Positions 1 to 8,549 of a stretch of DNA of 64,000 bases are shown one piece after another (the first letter of the stretch is position 1; the number at the start of each line of letters is the position of its first letter). The DNA comes from Saccharopolyspora rosea (lineage in GTDB: Bacteria > Actinomycetota > Actinomycetes > Mycobacteriales > Pseudonocardiaceae): assembly GCF_025643595.1 (NCBI RefSeq), contig NZ_CP102826.1:5890001-5954000 (forward strand). Direction: 5' to 3'. Under the pieces are notes generated by a model. That model searched no databases and was not told the DNA's origin. It saw only the letters and a program-made list of their open reading frames with translations. The position numbers and the translations under genes are program-made.

Positions 1-1793
1 TGGCTGCGCCCGGCATCGGTGAGCTCGTCATACCAAGCCCAAAACCCCCGCAACACGGGGTCCTGGACGTGGCCGACGATGCGCGCCCGGAACGCGGGCT
101 CGGCCAACAGCTTCGGCAGATCGGCCAGCGTGGTGACCCCGGGTTGAGCGCGCAGTGTCAGGCAGGCGGCCCGCATGACGTCGTCGGTACGCGGGCCCCA
201 GAACGCTGAGAACACGCGTCGGAACACCGACACCAGGTTCTCGACGGCGAGATCCGCATCCCCGCAGTCGAGAGGGTTCAAACACGGTGGCTTGTGCCGA
301 CTGTCAGCATCGAACACCACAAGCCGCTCTCCGGCCTCGGCGGGCAAGCGGGAGAGCACGTCGGTGGCCAGGTCGCCTTTAGGATCGATGAGCACCAGTC
401 CGCGACCGGCCTCGGCGTCATCGAGCAACAGGTGGGCCAGCAGGGTCGACTTGCCCGATCCGGTGGCACCGAGAACGTGCAGGTGGTGTCGCGCATCGCT
501 CACCCGCAGGCCCACCGGCCGTGCCAGCCCCGCGTCGGTGTCGCCGAGCGGCTTGATGCCGGGGCCGGGTACCGGGATGCCGGGTGGTGGGGCCAGCGCC
601 CGGGCTCCAGCGCGGTGCAAGCCGGGAAGATTCTCGTCGTGCGGCAGGTGCGCCACGGCGGCGAGTTCCTTAACTGACAGCAGGTCGCCGCGATCGAGGC
701 GCCGCCGCCATAACGGCTCGGTCCTCAACGCGCGGCGGCGGGTGTAGTGGTTGTGCTCGGTAAACGCCGCGAACGCCGACGCCAGCGCGTGGGCTCGGCC
801 CTGCGCGGTCTGCCTCGCCTGCCGCAGTTCCGCGTCGGTGGCAGCCCGGGGAAGATCGGTCGCGACGGTGTAGCGCACGAGGGTCTCGTACTGGCCGCCC
901 TGCTGTTTGGCCACGATCGCCCGGTTCTGCGCCGACAGAGCCAACGCGGTCTGCGGGTCGAGCGCGGTCTTTCGCCCGCTGCCCGCCGGGCGACGGGCAG
1001 GTGGGGTGTGCGGGGTGAGCAGGTCCAGCAACTGCCCGGTGAGCCGGAGCCGGGGTGAGCCGCCGGTGTGCAGGTGGCGGGCTTGGCGGCGGGCGCGAGC
1101 GACGCGAGAGGCGGTCACCGGGCGGGCGAGAATTTGGACGCAGGCGTGCTCGTGTTCGCCGAGTCCGGACGGGGCGCCGAGCAAGGCGCGGGCGGGGTCG
1201 GCGTCGAAGCTGGTGCGGATCGGCAACGCCTCGGCACGGGCGAGGCGCAGCTGCCCGGTTACCAGCACCCGCTGGGTGCCTTCCGGCGGTTCCGGGAGTG
1301 GTGGTGTGGCGGGCTCGGTGGTGGTGTGCGCACCGGGCCAGGCGGACTCGACGGCACGCTCGACCAACCCGGACGGGATCACGCCCGGAACCCAGATGCG
1401 CAGCGCCGTGCCCGATCGGGAGAAGCCGTACTCGAAAGACACGTGCGGCTGCCCGGCCCACCACCGTCGCCACGACGGCCGCAGCAGACCGACGAGGTTC
1501 GACCACAACGTCACCCCGCCAGCCGGGTCGACGGTCGGCGGGGCGAGCACGGTGACCACCCGGGCGTTGGTGTTGAGCACCGCAGCGTGACGGCGTCTCC
1601 GGACGGTACGGGCCGTGATGAGTCCGGCGGCCATGAGCACGACCAGCGGGCCCCAGACCCCAAGGGAGTCCTTGGTTTCCTCGAGGAGGTGCCGCACCGC
1701 ACCGAGCGGGTCACGCAGGTACTCCCCGACCCCTCCCCCGAGCGCAGCGACCGCCGGATTGATAGCGTTCAGCGGGATCGTCCACACAGGCAT
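1..1793 (-). CDS. VirD4/TraG-like coupling ATPase of a conjugative element (3' end beyond window)
   Basis: Open frame from an ATG at 1793, preceded by the ribosome site GGAGAGGAAG, reading off the left edge without a stop (597 complete codons seen). The N-terminal part has hydrophobic stretches near residues 15-60. A Walker A motif GATGSGKST lies near residues 441-449, followed by LIDPKGDL, typical of the type IV coupling protein/HerA-FtsK family that feeds DNA to the mating channel at the membrane. It starts 46 bases after the VirB4-like gene stop, as the last visible gene of the transfer operon. The ATPase family is clear; the exact subfamily (TraG, TraD, TcpA) is inferred, because the C-terminal half is outside the window. 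Confidence 0.85.
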   Translation of the reverse strand, partial: MPVWTIPLNAINPAVAALGGGVGEYLRDPLGAVRHLLEETKDSLGVWGPLVVLMAAGLITARTVRRRRHAAVLNTNARVVTVLAPPTVDPAGGVTLWSNLVGLLRPSWRRWWAGQPHVSFEYGFSRSGTALRIWVPGVIPSGLVERAVESAWPGAHTTTEPATPPLPEPPEGTQRVLVTGQLRLARAEALPIRTSFDADPARALLGAPSGLGEHEHACVQILARPVTASRVARARRQARHLHTGGSPRLRLTGQLLDLLTPHTPPARRPAGSGRKTALDPQTALALSAQNRAIVAKQQGGQYETLVRYTVATDLPRAATDAELRQARQTAQGRAHALASAFAAFTEHNHYTRRRALRTEPLWRRRLDRGDLLSVKELAAVAHLPHDENLPGLHRAGARALAPPPGIPVPGPGIKPLGDTDAGLARPVGLRVSDARHHLHVLGATGSGKSTLLAHLLLDDAEAGRGLVLIDPKGDLATDVLSRLPAEAGERLVVFDADSRHKPPCLNPLDCGDADLAVENLVSVFRRVFSAFWGPRTDDVMRAACLTLRAQPGVTTLADLPKLLAEPAFRARIVGHVQDPVLRGFWAWYDELTDAGRS

Positions 1794-1839
1794 CAATGAC
1801 TTCCTCTCCATCCGCAGCAGCAACGGATTCGCGTGGGTT

Positions 1840-3705
1840 TCAGGCGGGGCCGAGGTCGATTTCCCCGTCAGCGCCCACGGACAGCTCCGGTGGTTCGGGT
1901 TCGTCGCAAACGTCACCGCCACTCACCGGAACATCCACTGTGGAGTCGGTGAGTTCGGCGGGGTTACTAGTGACCAGGGCATGCTCGCTCTCGGAGGCGA
2001 GGCTTTGGAACGCCACCCGTTGCGGCCCGGCCGCCAGGAGTCCTTGTCCCAAGTCCGCGGACAGGAGGAACTGCCGTTCACCATCGGAGAGGTCGAAGAC
2101 TCGGGTGATCTCGTCGATGGCCTGCGGGGCTTGACGCAGCAGGATCTGGGTTGCGGCGTTGGCCACGACGGCTTTGCCGAGGTCGGTGCCGAGTACGTCG
2201 GCGGTGTCCTGGGTGGCGACCGTGAGCCCGGTCCAGTGTTTGCGGGCGGCCTTGGCGAGGCGGAACAGGAACCGGGCGCCTTCGGGTTGTTGCATCAGCA
2301 GCCAGCCCTCGTCCACGACCACGAAGCGGGGGCGGCGGTCAGCGGGGTTGGTGACCCGCCGCCACACCGCGTCCAACGTCAACACCGTGCCGATCGGTTT
2401 GAGCTCGTCGGGCAGCTCGCGGAGCCCGAAGGTCACCAGGTGCCCCTCGGGGGCGGTGGTGGTGGGCCCTTCGAAGAGGCCCGCGAAAGCGCCGTCGACG
2501 TAGGGATGGAGGCGTTCGGCCAGGGTGCGCGCGAGCGCGTCCTCGTCGGCGGCGAGGACATCGCGCAGGTCGCGCAGGAGCGGTGCCGGGCGGGTCCAGG
2601 TGCGCGGGTCCTCGGTGATGCCCGCCCGGTGGTAGGTGGTGGTGATCGCGCGGTCGAGCACGGCGCGCTCGCCGGGGTCGAGGTCGTGGCCCAGCAGCAC
2701 GGCCAGCACGGTGTGCAGGAACAGGCTTCGTCGGGCGAGCGCGTCCTGGGCGATGGTGCGACGCCCGTCGGCGCGGGTGTGCACGGGCAGGTCGAACGGG
2801 TTCACCCGCACCCCTGGTGCGCCGAGGTTGATCTGTGTTCCCCCGACCGCGCTGGTGAGCCGGGAGTATTCGTCTTCGGGGTCGAGGACGGCGACCTCGA
2901 CCCCGCGGTACAGGCTGCGGAGCAGTTCGACTTTGACCAGGTAGGACTTGCCCGCGCCCGAGCGGCCGAGGACGACGGCGTTGTGGTTGTGCATGCCGGG
3001 TGCGAACCGGTCCCAGTGCACCAGTCCTGGGGAGCCGAGGTTGTAGCCGTAGAGGACACCGTCGGCCACCGACGGCGAGGCCGGATCAGGCGGCGGGAGA
3101 TCTGGGCTGGTGAACGGAAACGCCGCGGCCAGAGCGTCGGTGTCGAACGCGCGGCGCATCCCGATCAAATCGAGCCCCATCGGCAGGGTCGACACCCAGC
3201 CCTGCACCGACCGGAACGAACACGGCTGCGCATCCAGCAACAAGCTCGCCGCCAACGCCCGCACCGCCTGGACCTCGTCGGCCAGGGCCTGTTCGGAGTC
3301 GGCGCGCACGGTCAGATACAGCCCGACGCGGAAGAGTTTGCCCTCGCCGCGGGCCAGCCGGTCTGACAGCTCGTAGGCGTCCTCGGTGGCGGCCTCGACC
3401 AGTGGGTCGTGCAGTCGCCCGTGCTCGGCGGTGCTCCGCCGGCCCGATTCCAGCTTGCCCAACTGCTTGCGAAGCCCCTTGGCGGCTGTGGCCGGGTCGA
3501 TCGGGGCGATGTGCACGCTCACGTCGACCCGGCCCGGGTAGGTCAGCAGCGGGGAGAGCCAGCCGGGGTGCACTTCGCGGGGAAAACCGGTGACCGCGAA
3601 GCTGGCGACCCACTCGGAGCCGACCTGCACGTGGCGCGCACCGACGACGAGCGAGTCCGGCGTGAACGGCTGATCAGCCGCGGTGTGCTGGGTGTGATCG
3701 GGCAT
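1840..3705 (-). CDS. VirB4-like conjugation ATPase
   Basis: A 621-aa protein. The ATG at 3705 overlaps the stop of the upstream gene by one base (TGATG) and has the ribosome site GAGGAGGAC; the longer open frame upstream of it overlaps that gene and is discarded. The N-terminal 240 residues match the VirB4/TraC domain that processes pilin and contacts the channel. Walker A GRSGAGKSYLVK lies near residue 250, followed by VAVLDPEDEYSRL. Walker B RFVVVDEGWLL lies near residue 460, followed by a sensor-like ATQDTADVL. Known role of the family: hexameric ATPase that energises type IV secretion at the inner face of the membrane. No oddities seen. Confidence 0.9.
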   Translation of the reverse strand: MPDHTQHTAADQPFTPDSLVVGARHVQVGSEWVASFAVTGFPREVHPGWLSPLLTYPGRVDVSVHIAPIDPATAAKGLRKQLGKLESGRRSTAEHGRLHDPLVEAATEDAYELSDRLARGEGKLFRVGLYLTVRADSEQALADEVQAVRALAASLLLDAQPCSFRSVQGWVSTLPMGLDLIGMRRAFDTDALAAAFPFTSPDLPPPDPASPSVADGVLYGYNLGSPGLVHWDRFAPGMHNHNAVVLGRSGAGKSYLVKVELLRSLYRGVEVAVLDPEDEYSRLTSAVGGTQINLGAPGVRVNPFDLPVHTRADGRRTIAQDALARRSLFLHTVLAVLLGHDLDPGERAVLDRAITTTYHRAGITEDPRTWTRPAPLLRDLRDVLAADEDALARTLAERLHPYVDGAFAGLFEGPTTTAPEGHLVTFGLRELPDELKPIGTVLTLDAVWRRVTNPADRRPRFVVVDEGWLLMQQPEGARFLFRLAKAARKHWTGLTVATQDTADVLGTDLGKAVVANAATQILLRQAPQAIDEITRVFDLSDGERQFLLSADLGQGLLAAGPQRVAFQSLASESEHALVTSNPAELTDSTVDVPVSGGDVCDEPEPPELSVGADGEIDLGPA

Positions 3706-4745
3706 CAGAAGTCCTCCTCGGTATCCGAGTGCGCCGTGGTGATGACCTCGTCGGCGGCCGCGGTGTTGGCGTGGGCGGGCACGAGCCGGTCGGGGTTGCA
3801 GGCTGAAGCGAGCACCGCGGTGGCCTGGGCCGCGTCGAGCGGGGCGACCGTGATCCCGGCCGGGTGCAGCAACTCCGCGGCCTCGCTGACTCGGCGAGCC
3901 AGGCGTGCCTCCGCCGCGCGCCGCTCGGCCTGCCCCTGCGGCTCTGGCGTCTCGCGGCGGCGTCCGGGTAACCTGCTGGCAAGCCGGTGGCCCTGCTGGG
4001 GCAGGACAGCGCGGGGTTCGCGCAGGACCAGCAGCACCTGGCGGCGGAGAAGGTCGTTGTTGGCGGCCAGGTCGGCGAGGTAGTCGGCGTGGTCGCGGGC
4101 CGCGGCCGCCAAGGCCGGGTGCGGCAGCGAGGGCACGTGGGCGTCGAGCTCGGCGATCTGCGCGGAGACGTCGAGGCGTTCGGCGCGCACGAGTAGTTGC
4201 GCCGGGGCGGTGAGGCTGTGCAGCCACCGGCCGAAAACCCCGACCAGCGCTTCCTGTTCGCCGGGGGTGCGCAGGGCGAAGTTCACCGTTGAACACGCCG
4301 CGACCACCGCGAGCCCGTCCTTGCCCAGGTCGACGATCCCGGCTTCGGAGATGGCCTCGGCTGGCAGCCCGATCCCGGAGGCCGCCTCTTCGTGAGGGGA
4401 ACCGTGCTCGACGGACTGGGCTGCGAGCCAGTCCGGCACCGGCTGGACGCCAGCCGCGGTGGCCACGCGCAGCCGGGGATGGAGGCGCTGGCGCACTGCG
4501 GCTACCAGCAGCTGGTCCAGGCTCAGTCCGTCACGGCGACCGAGAACCAGGACCGCCACCGCCCCAGCCAGCGGCAGGGCGAATCCGGCGAAGACCGGCA
4601 GCGGCACCACGTGCTCGGTCATGCGCCAGACCACGTACAGCACCAGAGCGGTCGCTGCGAAGATCCCGAGCTGGCGGGCGGTGAGTGGGCCGAGCACCCG
4701 GTCTTCGATGTTGATGTCGGCGGGGATCTTGACCGGAGTGGTCAC
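3705..4745 (-). CDS. PrgI-family (VirB3-like) conjugation protein
   Basis: A 346-aa protein from a GTG that overlaps the previous stop by four bases (GTGA). The start IPADINIEDRVLGPLTARQL followed by two hydrophobic helices at about residues 26-45 and 50-68 is characteristic of the PrgI family, the Gram-positive counterpart of VirB3, usually encoded just before VirB4 as here. The long cytoplasmic C-terminal part (about 270 residues) is alanine- and arginine-rich and resembles the SCO6880-type extension of actinobacterial elements. It is translationally coupled on both sides. Confidence 0.8.
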   Translation of the reverse strand: MTTPVKIPADINIEDRVLGPLTARQLGIFAATALVLYVVWRMTEHVVPLPVFAGFALPLAGAVAVLVLGRRDGLSLDQLLVAAVRQRLHPRLRVATAAGVQPVPDWLAAQSVEHGSPHEEAASGIGLPAEAISEAGIVDLGKDGLAVVAACSTVNFALRTPGEQEALVGVFGRWLHSLTAPAQLLVRAERLDVSAQIAELDAHVPSLPHPALAAAARDHADYLADLAANNDLLRRQVLLVLREPRAVLPQQGHRLASRLPGRRRETPEPQGQAERRAAEARLARRVSEAAELLHPAGITVAPLDAAQATAVLASACNPDRLVPAHANTAAADEVITTAHSDTEEDF

Positions 4746-5650
4746 TGGGCACCTCCAGAGGACCGGTTCGAGCGTGTCCGATGTGGACGTGGGGGCAGGT
4801 TCAGCGGCAACTCGCGCTGCCGATCACGAGGCCGTGGCCGCGGCTGAGCGGCCGGACGAGGACGGGGCGTGCGCGGCGGCCGTTGGCGGCGTACGTTCAG
4901 CGGCAGCCGGTACTGGCCCGTGCGATCGGCCCGAGGCCGGTTCTCCGGCCAGTCCTGACCGAGCGGCAACCGCAACTGCCGATCACGTCCGACCGTCTGG
5001 GGGCGCGGTGGTGCTGTTGGACGGTGCGTCGGTTCGGCCGGGCGTGGTTGACGGCGGACATTCAGCGGCAGCCGGTATTGGCCGTCCTTCGTCGGTTTCG
5101 GCCACCGAACGCGGTTTTCGGGCCACTGTTTGCCCAGCGGCAACACCATCTGCCCAGAACGGTCCGTCTTCGCCGTCGACTCCGGCGGGCCAGAGGATGG
5201 CGGCCGGGGTTGACGCTGGACGGGCATCGCGAGTCGGTATTGCCCATCGCGTTGCAGGACCGGTTTGTTCTCCGGCCACTCCCCGTCCAGCGGCAGCCTC
5301 AGTTGTCGGTCCGGGCCGCGTTTGTGCTGCGGTGTCGGGGCTTTCGGCGCGGAGCGCTGATGCGGTGGCTTCTTGGGTTTTTGCCGCTTCAGACCCTCGA
5401 ACGGGATCATGTATTGCCCACGCGGATCAGTGCGGGCTGTCGCATAAGGATCTGGCGTCTTCGTAGCTGTCGCATGTCCACGGCGACGGCGACCACGTCC
5501 GGACAGGAGCCCGAAGGTCTTGTAGGCGATCACGCCGCGGACTAGGCCGCCGATCAGCGAGCCGCGGCTGCCCCTAATCGAGCCGAGGACCCAGAAGGGG
5601 ATTTTGATGAGCACATAGCACATGGCGATCCCGACAAGAAGGTTGATCAT
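4742..5650 (-). CDS. Membrane-anchored repeat protein with eight Q-x-x-L-P-L motifs
   Basis: A 302-aa protein of no family I recognise. Residues 3-24 form a membrane helix and 31-49 a second hydrophobic segment; the rest is basic and proline-rich. Eight hexapeptides of form Q-x-x-hydrophobic-P-hydrophobic occur at residues 79 (QYMIPF), 116 (QLRLPL), 137 (QYRLAM), 167 (QMVLPL), 191 (QYRLPL), 225 (QLRLPL), 246 (QYRLPL) and 278 (QRELPL), three of them followed by WPEN (125, 176, 234). The repeat unit is therefore about 55-60 residues with two hexapeptides. The hexapeptides resemble the bacterial sliding-clamp binding motif QLxLPL. It sits inside the transfer operon between the VirB6-like and VirB3-like genes. 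The start is the first ATG after a 51-base gap. The clamp link is inference. Confidence 0.75.
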   Translation of the reverse strand: MINLLVGIAMCYVLIKIPFWVLGSIRGSRGSLIGGLVRGVIAYKTFGLLSGRGRRRRGHATATKTPDPYATARTDPRGQYMIPFEGLKRQKPKKPPHQRSAPKAPTPQHKRGPDRQLRLPLDGEWPENKPVLQRDGQYRLAMPVQRQPRPPSSGPPESTAKTDRSGQMVLPLGKQWPENRVRWPKPTKDGQYRLPLNVRRQPRPAEPTHRPTAPPRPQTVGRDRQLRLPLGQDWPENRPRADRTGQYRLPLNVRRQRPPRTPRPRPAAQPRPRPRDRQRELPLNLPPRPHRTRSNRSSGGAQ

Positions 5651-5701
5651 CGCACACCAATCACGACACAGAAAAGAAGCGAAGGAGGTATTCGATCCGG
5701 G

Positions 5702-6754
5702 CTAGAAGAGGGCGATACCGCCGGGCAGGAAGAACAGTTTCACCGCCGCGACGAGAGCGAAGGACTGGCCGATCTGGATCACGAGGGTTCCGGCGAAGGC
5801 TTTCCACCACCACAACGCGATGGGCTCGGTGTGCGGCAACGCGTGGCACATCAACAACACAGGTGCCGCTGCGAGGAGAACGATCGTGATCATGATGCGG
5901 ACGACATAGGTCAGCAGCACCACTACGACCATCACCAACAACGCCAACGCGATCAGCAGTAGAAATACGCTGCCGGTGTCCATCTCATGCATGAAGGTGT
6001 CGGTCATCGACTGCCCGATTTGATCGGCGTCGAGGTTGCTGCCGAGAATCGCCTGGGACAACGCATTCGCCAAGTCGATGGCATACCCGGCCAGCAGCAT
6101 CGACAGATTCGCCGCGATGAACCCGATCGCGACCCGCGGCAGGATCTCTTTGATCGAGGTGCGGGTCTGCAGGGTCTGGTAGGCGAGCACCACCAGGCCG
6201 GCGATCGTGACCACGAGGCTGTAGGAGATGAGCACGATCTGGCGGGAGTGCTCCCAGATCTCGCCCATCACCGGGACCTCATCCAGCTTCGGCGTGGCCA
6301 GCAACGTGCCCCCCAAGAAACCGAGCGCGTCTTTGAGCCCGGGGGCGACGATGCTGGTGAAGAACCCGGCCATCGCCTCGGACACGCACGCCGGGATGTT
6401 CGTCAAGCCGCATTCCTGCGGTGGTTCGGCGTCGCCCGTGATCGGCGCCGCAGGCCCCGGCTGGGAGGCCCCCGGCGGTTTCGGCTGAGGGCAGGGCGTG
6501 GTGGGCGCGCCCGGGGAGCATGCCTGCGGCGCCGAGGGTGGCAGCGGCAACGGCGGTGCAGGGTGGCCCGGCGCGGGTGGTTTCGGGGCCAACGTCTCGG
6601 CCGGGCCGCAGGTGGGGATCGATGAGCTGGGCACGCAGGGCAACGGGGTCGCAGGAGGGTGGGGCGCGGTGGTCTGGGCGCTGGCGAGTCCAGGGCTGAG
6701 CAGGGCGGCCGCGAGCAGCACCACCAGCGCGGACGCGAAGAGGCGGGGGTGCAT
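5702..6754 (-). CDS. VirB6/TrbL-like polytopic membrane protein
   Basis: A 350-aa protein starting at the ATG two bases after the pilin stop. It has a signal peptide (residues 1-27, ending GLASA), a proline-rich exported linker with several cysteines (about residues 28-120), then five or six membrane helices between about 150 and 350. This is the layout of TrbL/VirB6 proteins of actinobacterial conjugative elements, which form part of the inner-membrane channel. Residues around 115-125 contain CGLTNIPACV, which may form a disulphide. Longer upstream open frames overlap the pilin and regulator genes and were rejected. Confidence 0.8.
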   Translation of the reverse strand: MHPRLFASALVVLLAAALLSPGLASAQTTAPHPPATPLPCVPSSSIPTCGPAETLAPKPPAPGHPAPPLPLPPSAPQACSPGAPTTPCPQPKPPGASQPGPAAPITGDAEPPQECGLTNIPACVSEAMAGFFTSIVAPGLKDALGFLGGTLLATPKLDEVPVMGEIWEHSRQIVLISYSLVVTIAGLVVLAYQTLQTRTSIKEILPRVAIGFIAANLSMLLAGYAIDLANALSQAILGSNLDADQIGQSMTDTFMHEMDTGSVFLLLIALALLVMVVVVLLTYVVRIMITIVLLAAAPVLLMCHALPHTEPIALWWWKAFAGTLVIQIGQSFALVAAVKLFFLPGGIALF

Positions 6755-6756
6755 GC

Positions 6757-7206
6757 TCAGGCTCCGACCAAGCCGCGCAGCACGTCCACCACCACTGGGG
6801 CTGCGGCGGCGAGCAGGAATCCGAAGGCGGCGTTGCGGAAGCTGCTCTTGGCCTTCTCCACTTCGCCCGGGTCGCCGTTGGCCAGCAGGTAGCGGACCCC
6901 GCCGATGGTCACGAACACCGTCGCGACCAGCGCGAGAATGCCCATGATCCAGTTGCGGATGTTCACCAGCAGGGCTTCCACCGAGGGCACCGTTGCCAGC
7001 ACGGGTGTGGCGGCCCCGGCCCGCTGCGCCACCGCCACGCCGGCACAGACCACGAGCACGAGCAGCAACACCGAGCGGCGCAGATCCAGTCGGCGAGCAC
7101 GGCGGGTCGCACGAACACGACGGAAGGACGCAGGCGAGGACCTCAGCATCGGGTGATCTCCAAGGCGGCATGTGCAGGACAGGAGCGCGATACGGCGAAG
7201 GTTCAT
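6757..7206 (-). CDS. Pilin-like (VirB2/TrbC-type) small membrane protein
   Basis: A 149-aa product if started at the ATG at 7206, which overlaps the preceding stop (ATGA) and has the strong site GGGAGG. A second start at 7149 (130 aa, GGAGAT site) gives a more ordinary signal peptide: an arginine-rich n-region, then LRRSVLLLVLVVCAGVAVA and an AGA cleavage site. The mature part has two hydrophobic helices (WIMGILALVATVFVTIGGV and AFGFLLAAAAPVVVDVL) separated by a charged loop GDPGEVEKAKSSFRNA, the plan of VirB2/TrbC-type pilins. It would be the conjugative pilus or channel subunit. The start codon is uncertain; the family is fairly sure. Confidence 0.75.
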   Translation of the reverse strand: MNLRRIALLSCTCRLGDHPMLRSSPASFRRVRATRRARRLDLRRSVLLLVLVVCAGVAVAQRAGAATPVLATVPSVEALLVNIRNWIMGILALVATVFVTIGGVRYLLANGDPGEVEKAKSSFRNAAFGFLLAAAAPVVVDVLRGLVGA

Positions 7207-8027
7207 CGCGGACCTCCCGGCAGCGGTCCGCCCGCGGCGGCACTGGACACCGACCGTGACCGGCCGGAGGGCACCGAAGGTGGTGTGCGGGGCGTGGTGA
7301 GGTGGCCCGCGAGGCGCCGTTCGGCGCGGGCGCGCGTCTTCTTCAGCGCCTCGTACGAACTGCCACACTCCTGGGCGAAGCGGGTCAGCGAACGACCATC
7401 GAGACGAGTCACGGCGATCACGTCGGCCTCGCGTGCAGTGAGCAGACCCTCAGCGACCGCACGGGCCAGAACAAGATCCGGATGCCCCTCCACCGAGCGC
7501 CCCAACGGCCCGCCGGTGACACGCGTGGGGGTACCGGGTTCCGGGGCGTCGAGGGCCTCGCGGAGCGCGGCGTGTCCGCTGCGGTACGCCGCCCACCGCA
7601 GGCGGTTCATGACCCCTGGCCGTGCCAGGTCGATCTCAGCGAGGGCGGTGAGGAATCCGGCCAGGACGGCGGCGTGCAGGTCGGCGGCCTCCAGACGGTG
7701 ACGAGCCGACAGCCGCGCGGCGATGGTGACCAGGGCCGGCAGGGCCATCCCCACACAGGCCACCGTCCACGTCCCGCCTTCGACACGGGAGCGAGTGGTC
7801 AGGTGACACCAGACCCCATCCCGCAGCCGCTGCGGGCAACGGCTATGCATCACCAGTTCCTGCACCTGATCCAACGGAACAAACCGCGGCGGCAACCCAG
7901 GAATGGCCCGCCCATCCAGACTGATCGGATGCGGCCCGGCCAGAAGAAATCCGAAGGCGCGGCGCGCGGTATCCAAAGCGGTCACGCCGTCGTAGTCACA
8001 CTCGCCAGTACAAGGATACGTGGGCAT
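7203..8027 (-). CDS. Sigma-like helix-turn-helix regulator of the conjugative element
   Basis: A 274-aa protein, ATG with GGAGATT site. The middle (about residues 100-160) is helical and resembles sigma region 2-type domains. Residues about 195-245 (LTAREADVIAVTRLDGRSL followed by a helical SYEALKKTRARAERRLAG) form a sigma region 4/LuxR-like helix-turn-helix. The N-terminus holds a short cysteine pair (CTGEC). It is the first gene of the transfer operon and faces the control region with palindromic sites, so it probably regulates transfer or excision. It could be an ECF-like sigma factor or an ordinary HTH activator; the sequence alone does not decide. Confidence 0.7.
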   Translation of the reverse strand: MPTYPCTGECDYDGVTALDTARRAFGFLLAGPHPISLDGRAIPGLPPRFVPLDQVQELVMHSRCPQRLRDGVWCHLTTRSRVEGGTWTVACVGMALPALVTIAARLSARHRLEAADLHAAVLAGFLTALAEIDLARPGVMNRLRWAAYRSGHAALREALDAPEPGTPTRVTGGPLGRSVEGHPDLVLARAVAEGLLTAREADVIAVTRLDGRSLTRFAQECGSSYEALKKTRARAERRLAGHLTTPRTPPSVPSGRSRSVSSAAAGGPLPGGPR

Positions 8028-8176
8028 GGAATCTCCAAGACGCGAGAACCAAAGAATGCGCCATCAAGGACGCCGTGCGGCCACTAACACGCCTCTTACA
8101 TCACGCGCACAGAACAGGTACTCACCACGCACCTCGCAGGCACCGAGGGCACCAACCACGATCAGCCGCGGTCCAC

Positions 8177-8202
8177 GCTGGTCGCGACACCACGCGACCA
8201 GC
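8177..8202. repeat. 10-bp perfect inverted repeat
   Basis: GCTGGTCGCG (8177-8186) and CGCGACCAGC (8193-8202) are exact complements with the 6-base spacer ACACCA. In the control region of the element; a candidate protein-binding site or relaxase/replication hairpin. Confidence 0.6.
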
Positions 8203-8254
8203 CCTGACGCCGACAGCGGCCGTGCGCTGCACTGTTAGTGCCCGGCAAGGACGG

Positions 8255-8271
8255 TGTTAGTGCCACTAACA
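8255..8271. promoter_or_regulatory. Operator-like palindrome TGTTAGTG-C-CACTAACA
   Basis: Two exact 8-base arms around a single C. A further full half-site TGTTAGTG lies 22 bases upstream (8233-8240), a CACTAACA half-site at 8082-8089 and a CACTAAC at 8381-8387. The repeated half-sites fit a dimeric repressor binding cooperatively. Which protein binds is unknown; the sigma-like HTH protein or a regulator outside the window are candidates. Confidence 0.6.
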
Positions 8272-8549
8272 GGATCTTGCACGCCTGCACCTGACCGTTT
8301 TCCAAGATCGCTCCAAAAAATCTTCGAAAAGTCACGCGGAAGCCGGCGTAGCCATCACTGTGGCCGCATCAGGGCTGTGGCACTAACGCTGTCCGACATC
8401 AGGCACCGGGTCGCGAACACTGGTTTGGACGATGGTTTTTCGAGGAAAATCTGGATCGCCATGTCCCATCGGGGCCTTGTTTTCGGCTTTTAGGGGTAGA
8501 GCACCTTCCGCGTGCCGATCACACCTGAATCCCTGCGAAAGGAACCCCG

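Larger units (their letters stand above)
8028..8549. promoter_or_regulatory. Divergent control region of the conjugative element
   Basis: A 522-base stretch without a gene between the minus-strand transfer operon and the plus-strand methyltransferase/integrase genes. It contains a perfect 10-bp inverted repeat with 6-base spacer (8177-8202), a 17-bp palindrome (8255-8271) and further copies of the half-site CACTAAC at 8082-8089 and 8381-8387 and TGTTAGTG at 8233-8240. It is visibly less GC-rich around 8290-8500 than the genes on either side. Promoters for both directions must lie here; oriT or a replication origin is possible but not shown. Confidence 0.6.

Noticed and set aside
1615-3366. 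A 583-aa plus-strand frame across the VirB4-like gene
   Set aside because: Antisense of a clear ATPase; composition typical of shadows.
4531-5466. Plus-strand frames across the repeat protein and PrgI gene
   Set aside because: No ribosome sites or domains, and they oppose an overlapping operon.
8028-8549. An origin of transfer
   Set aside because: Inverted repeats are present, but there is no relaxase gene or recognised nick sequence, so it is only listed as a control region.
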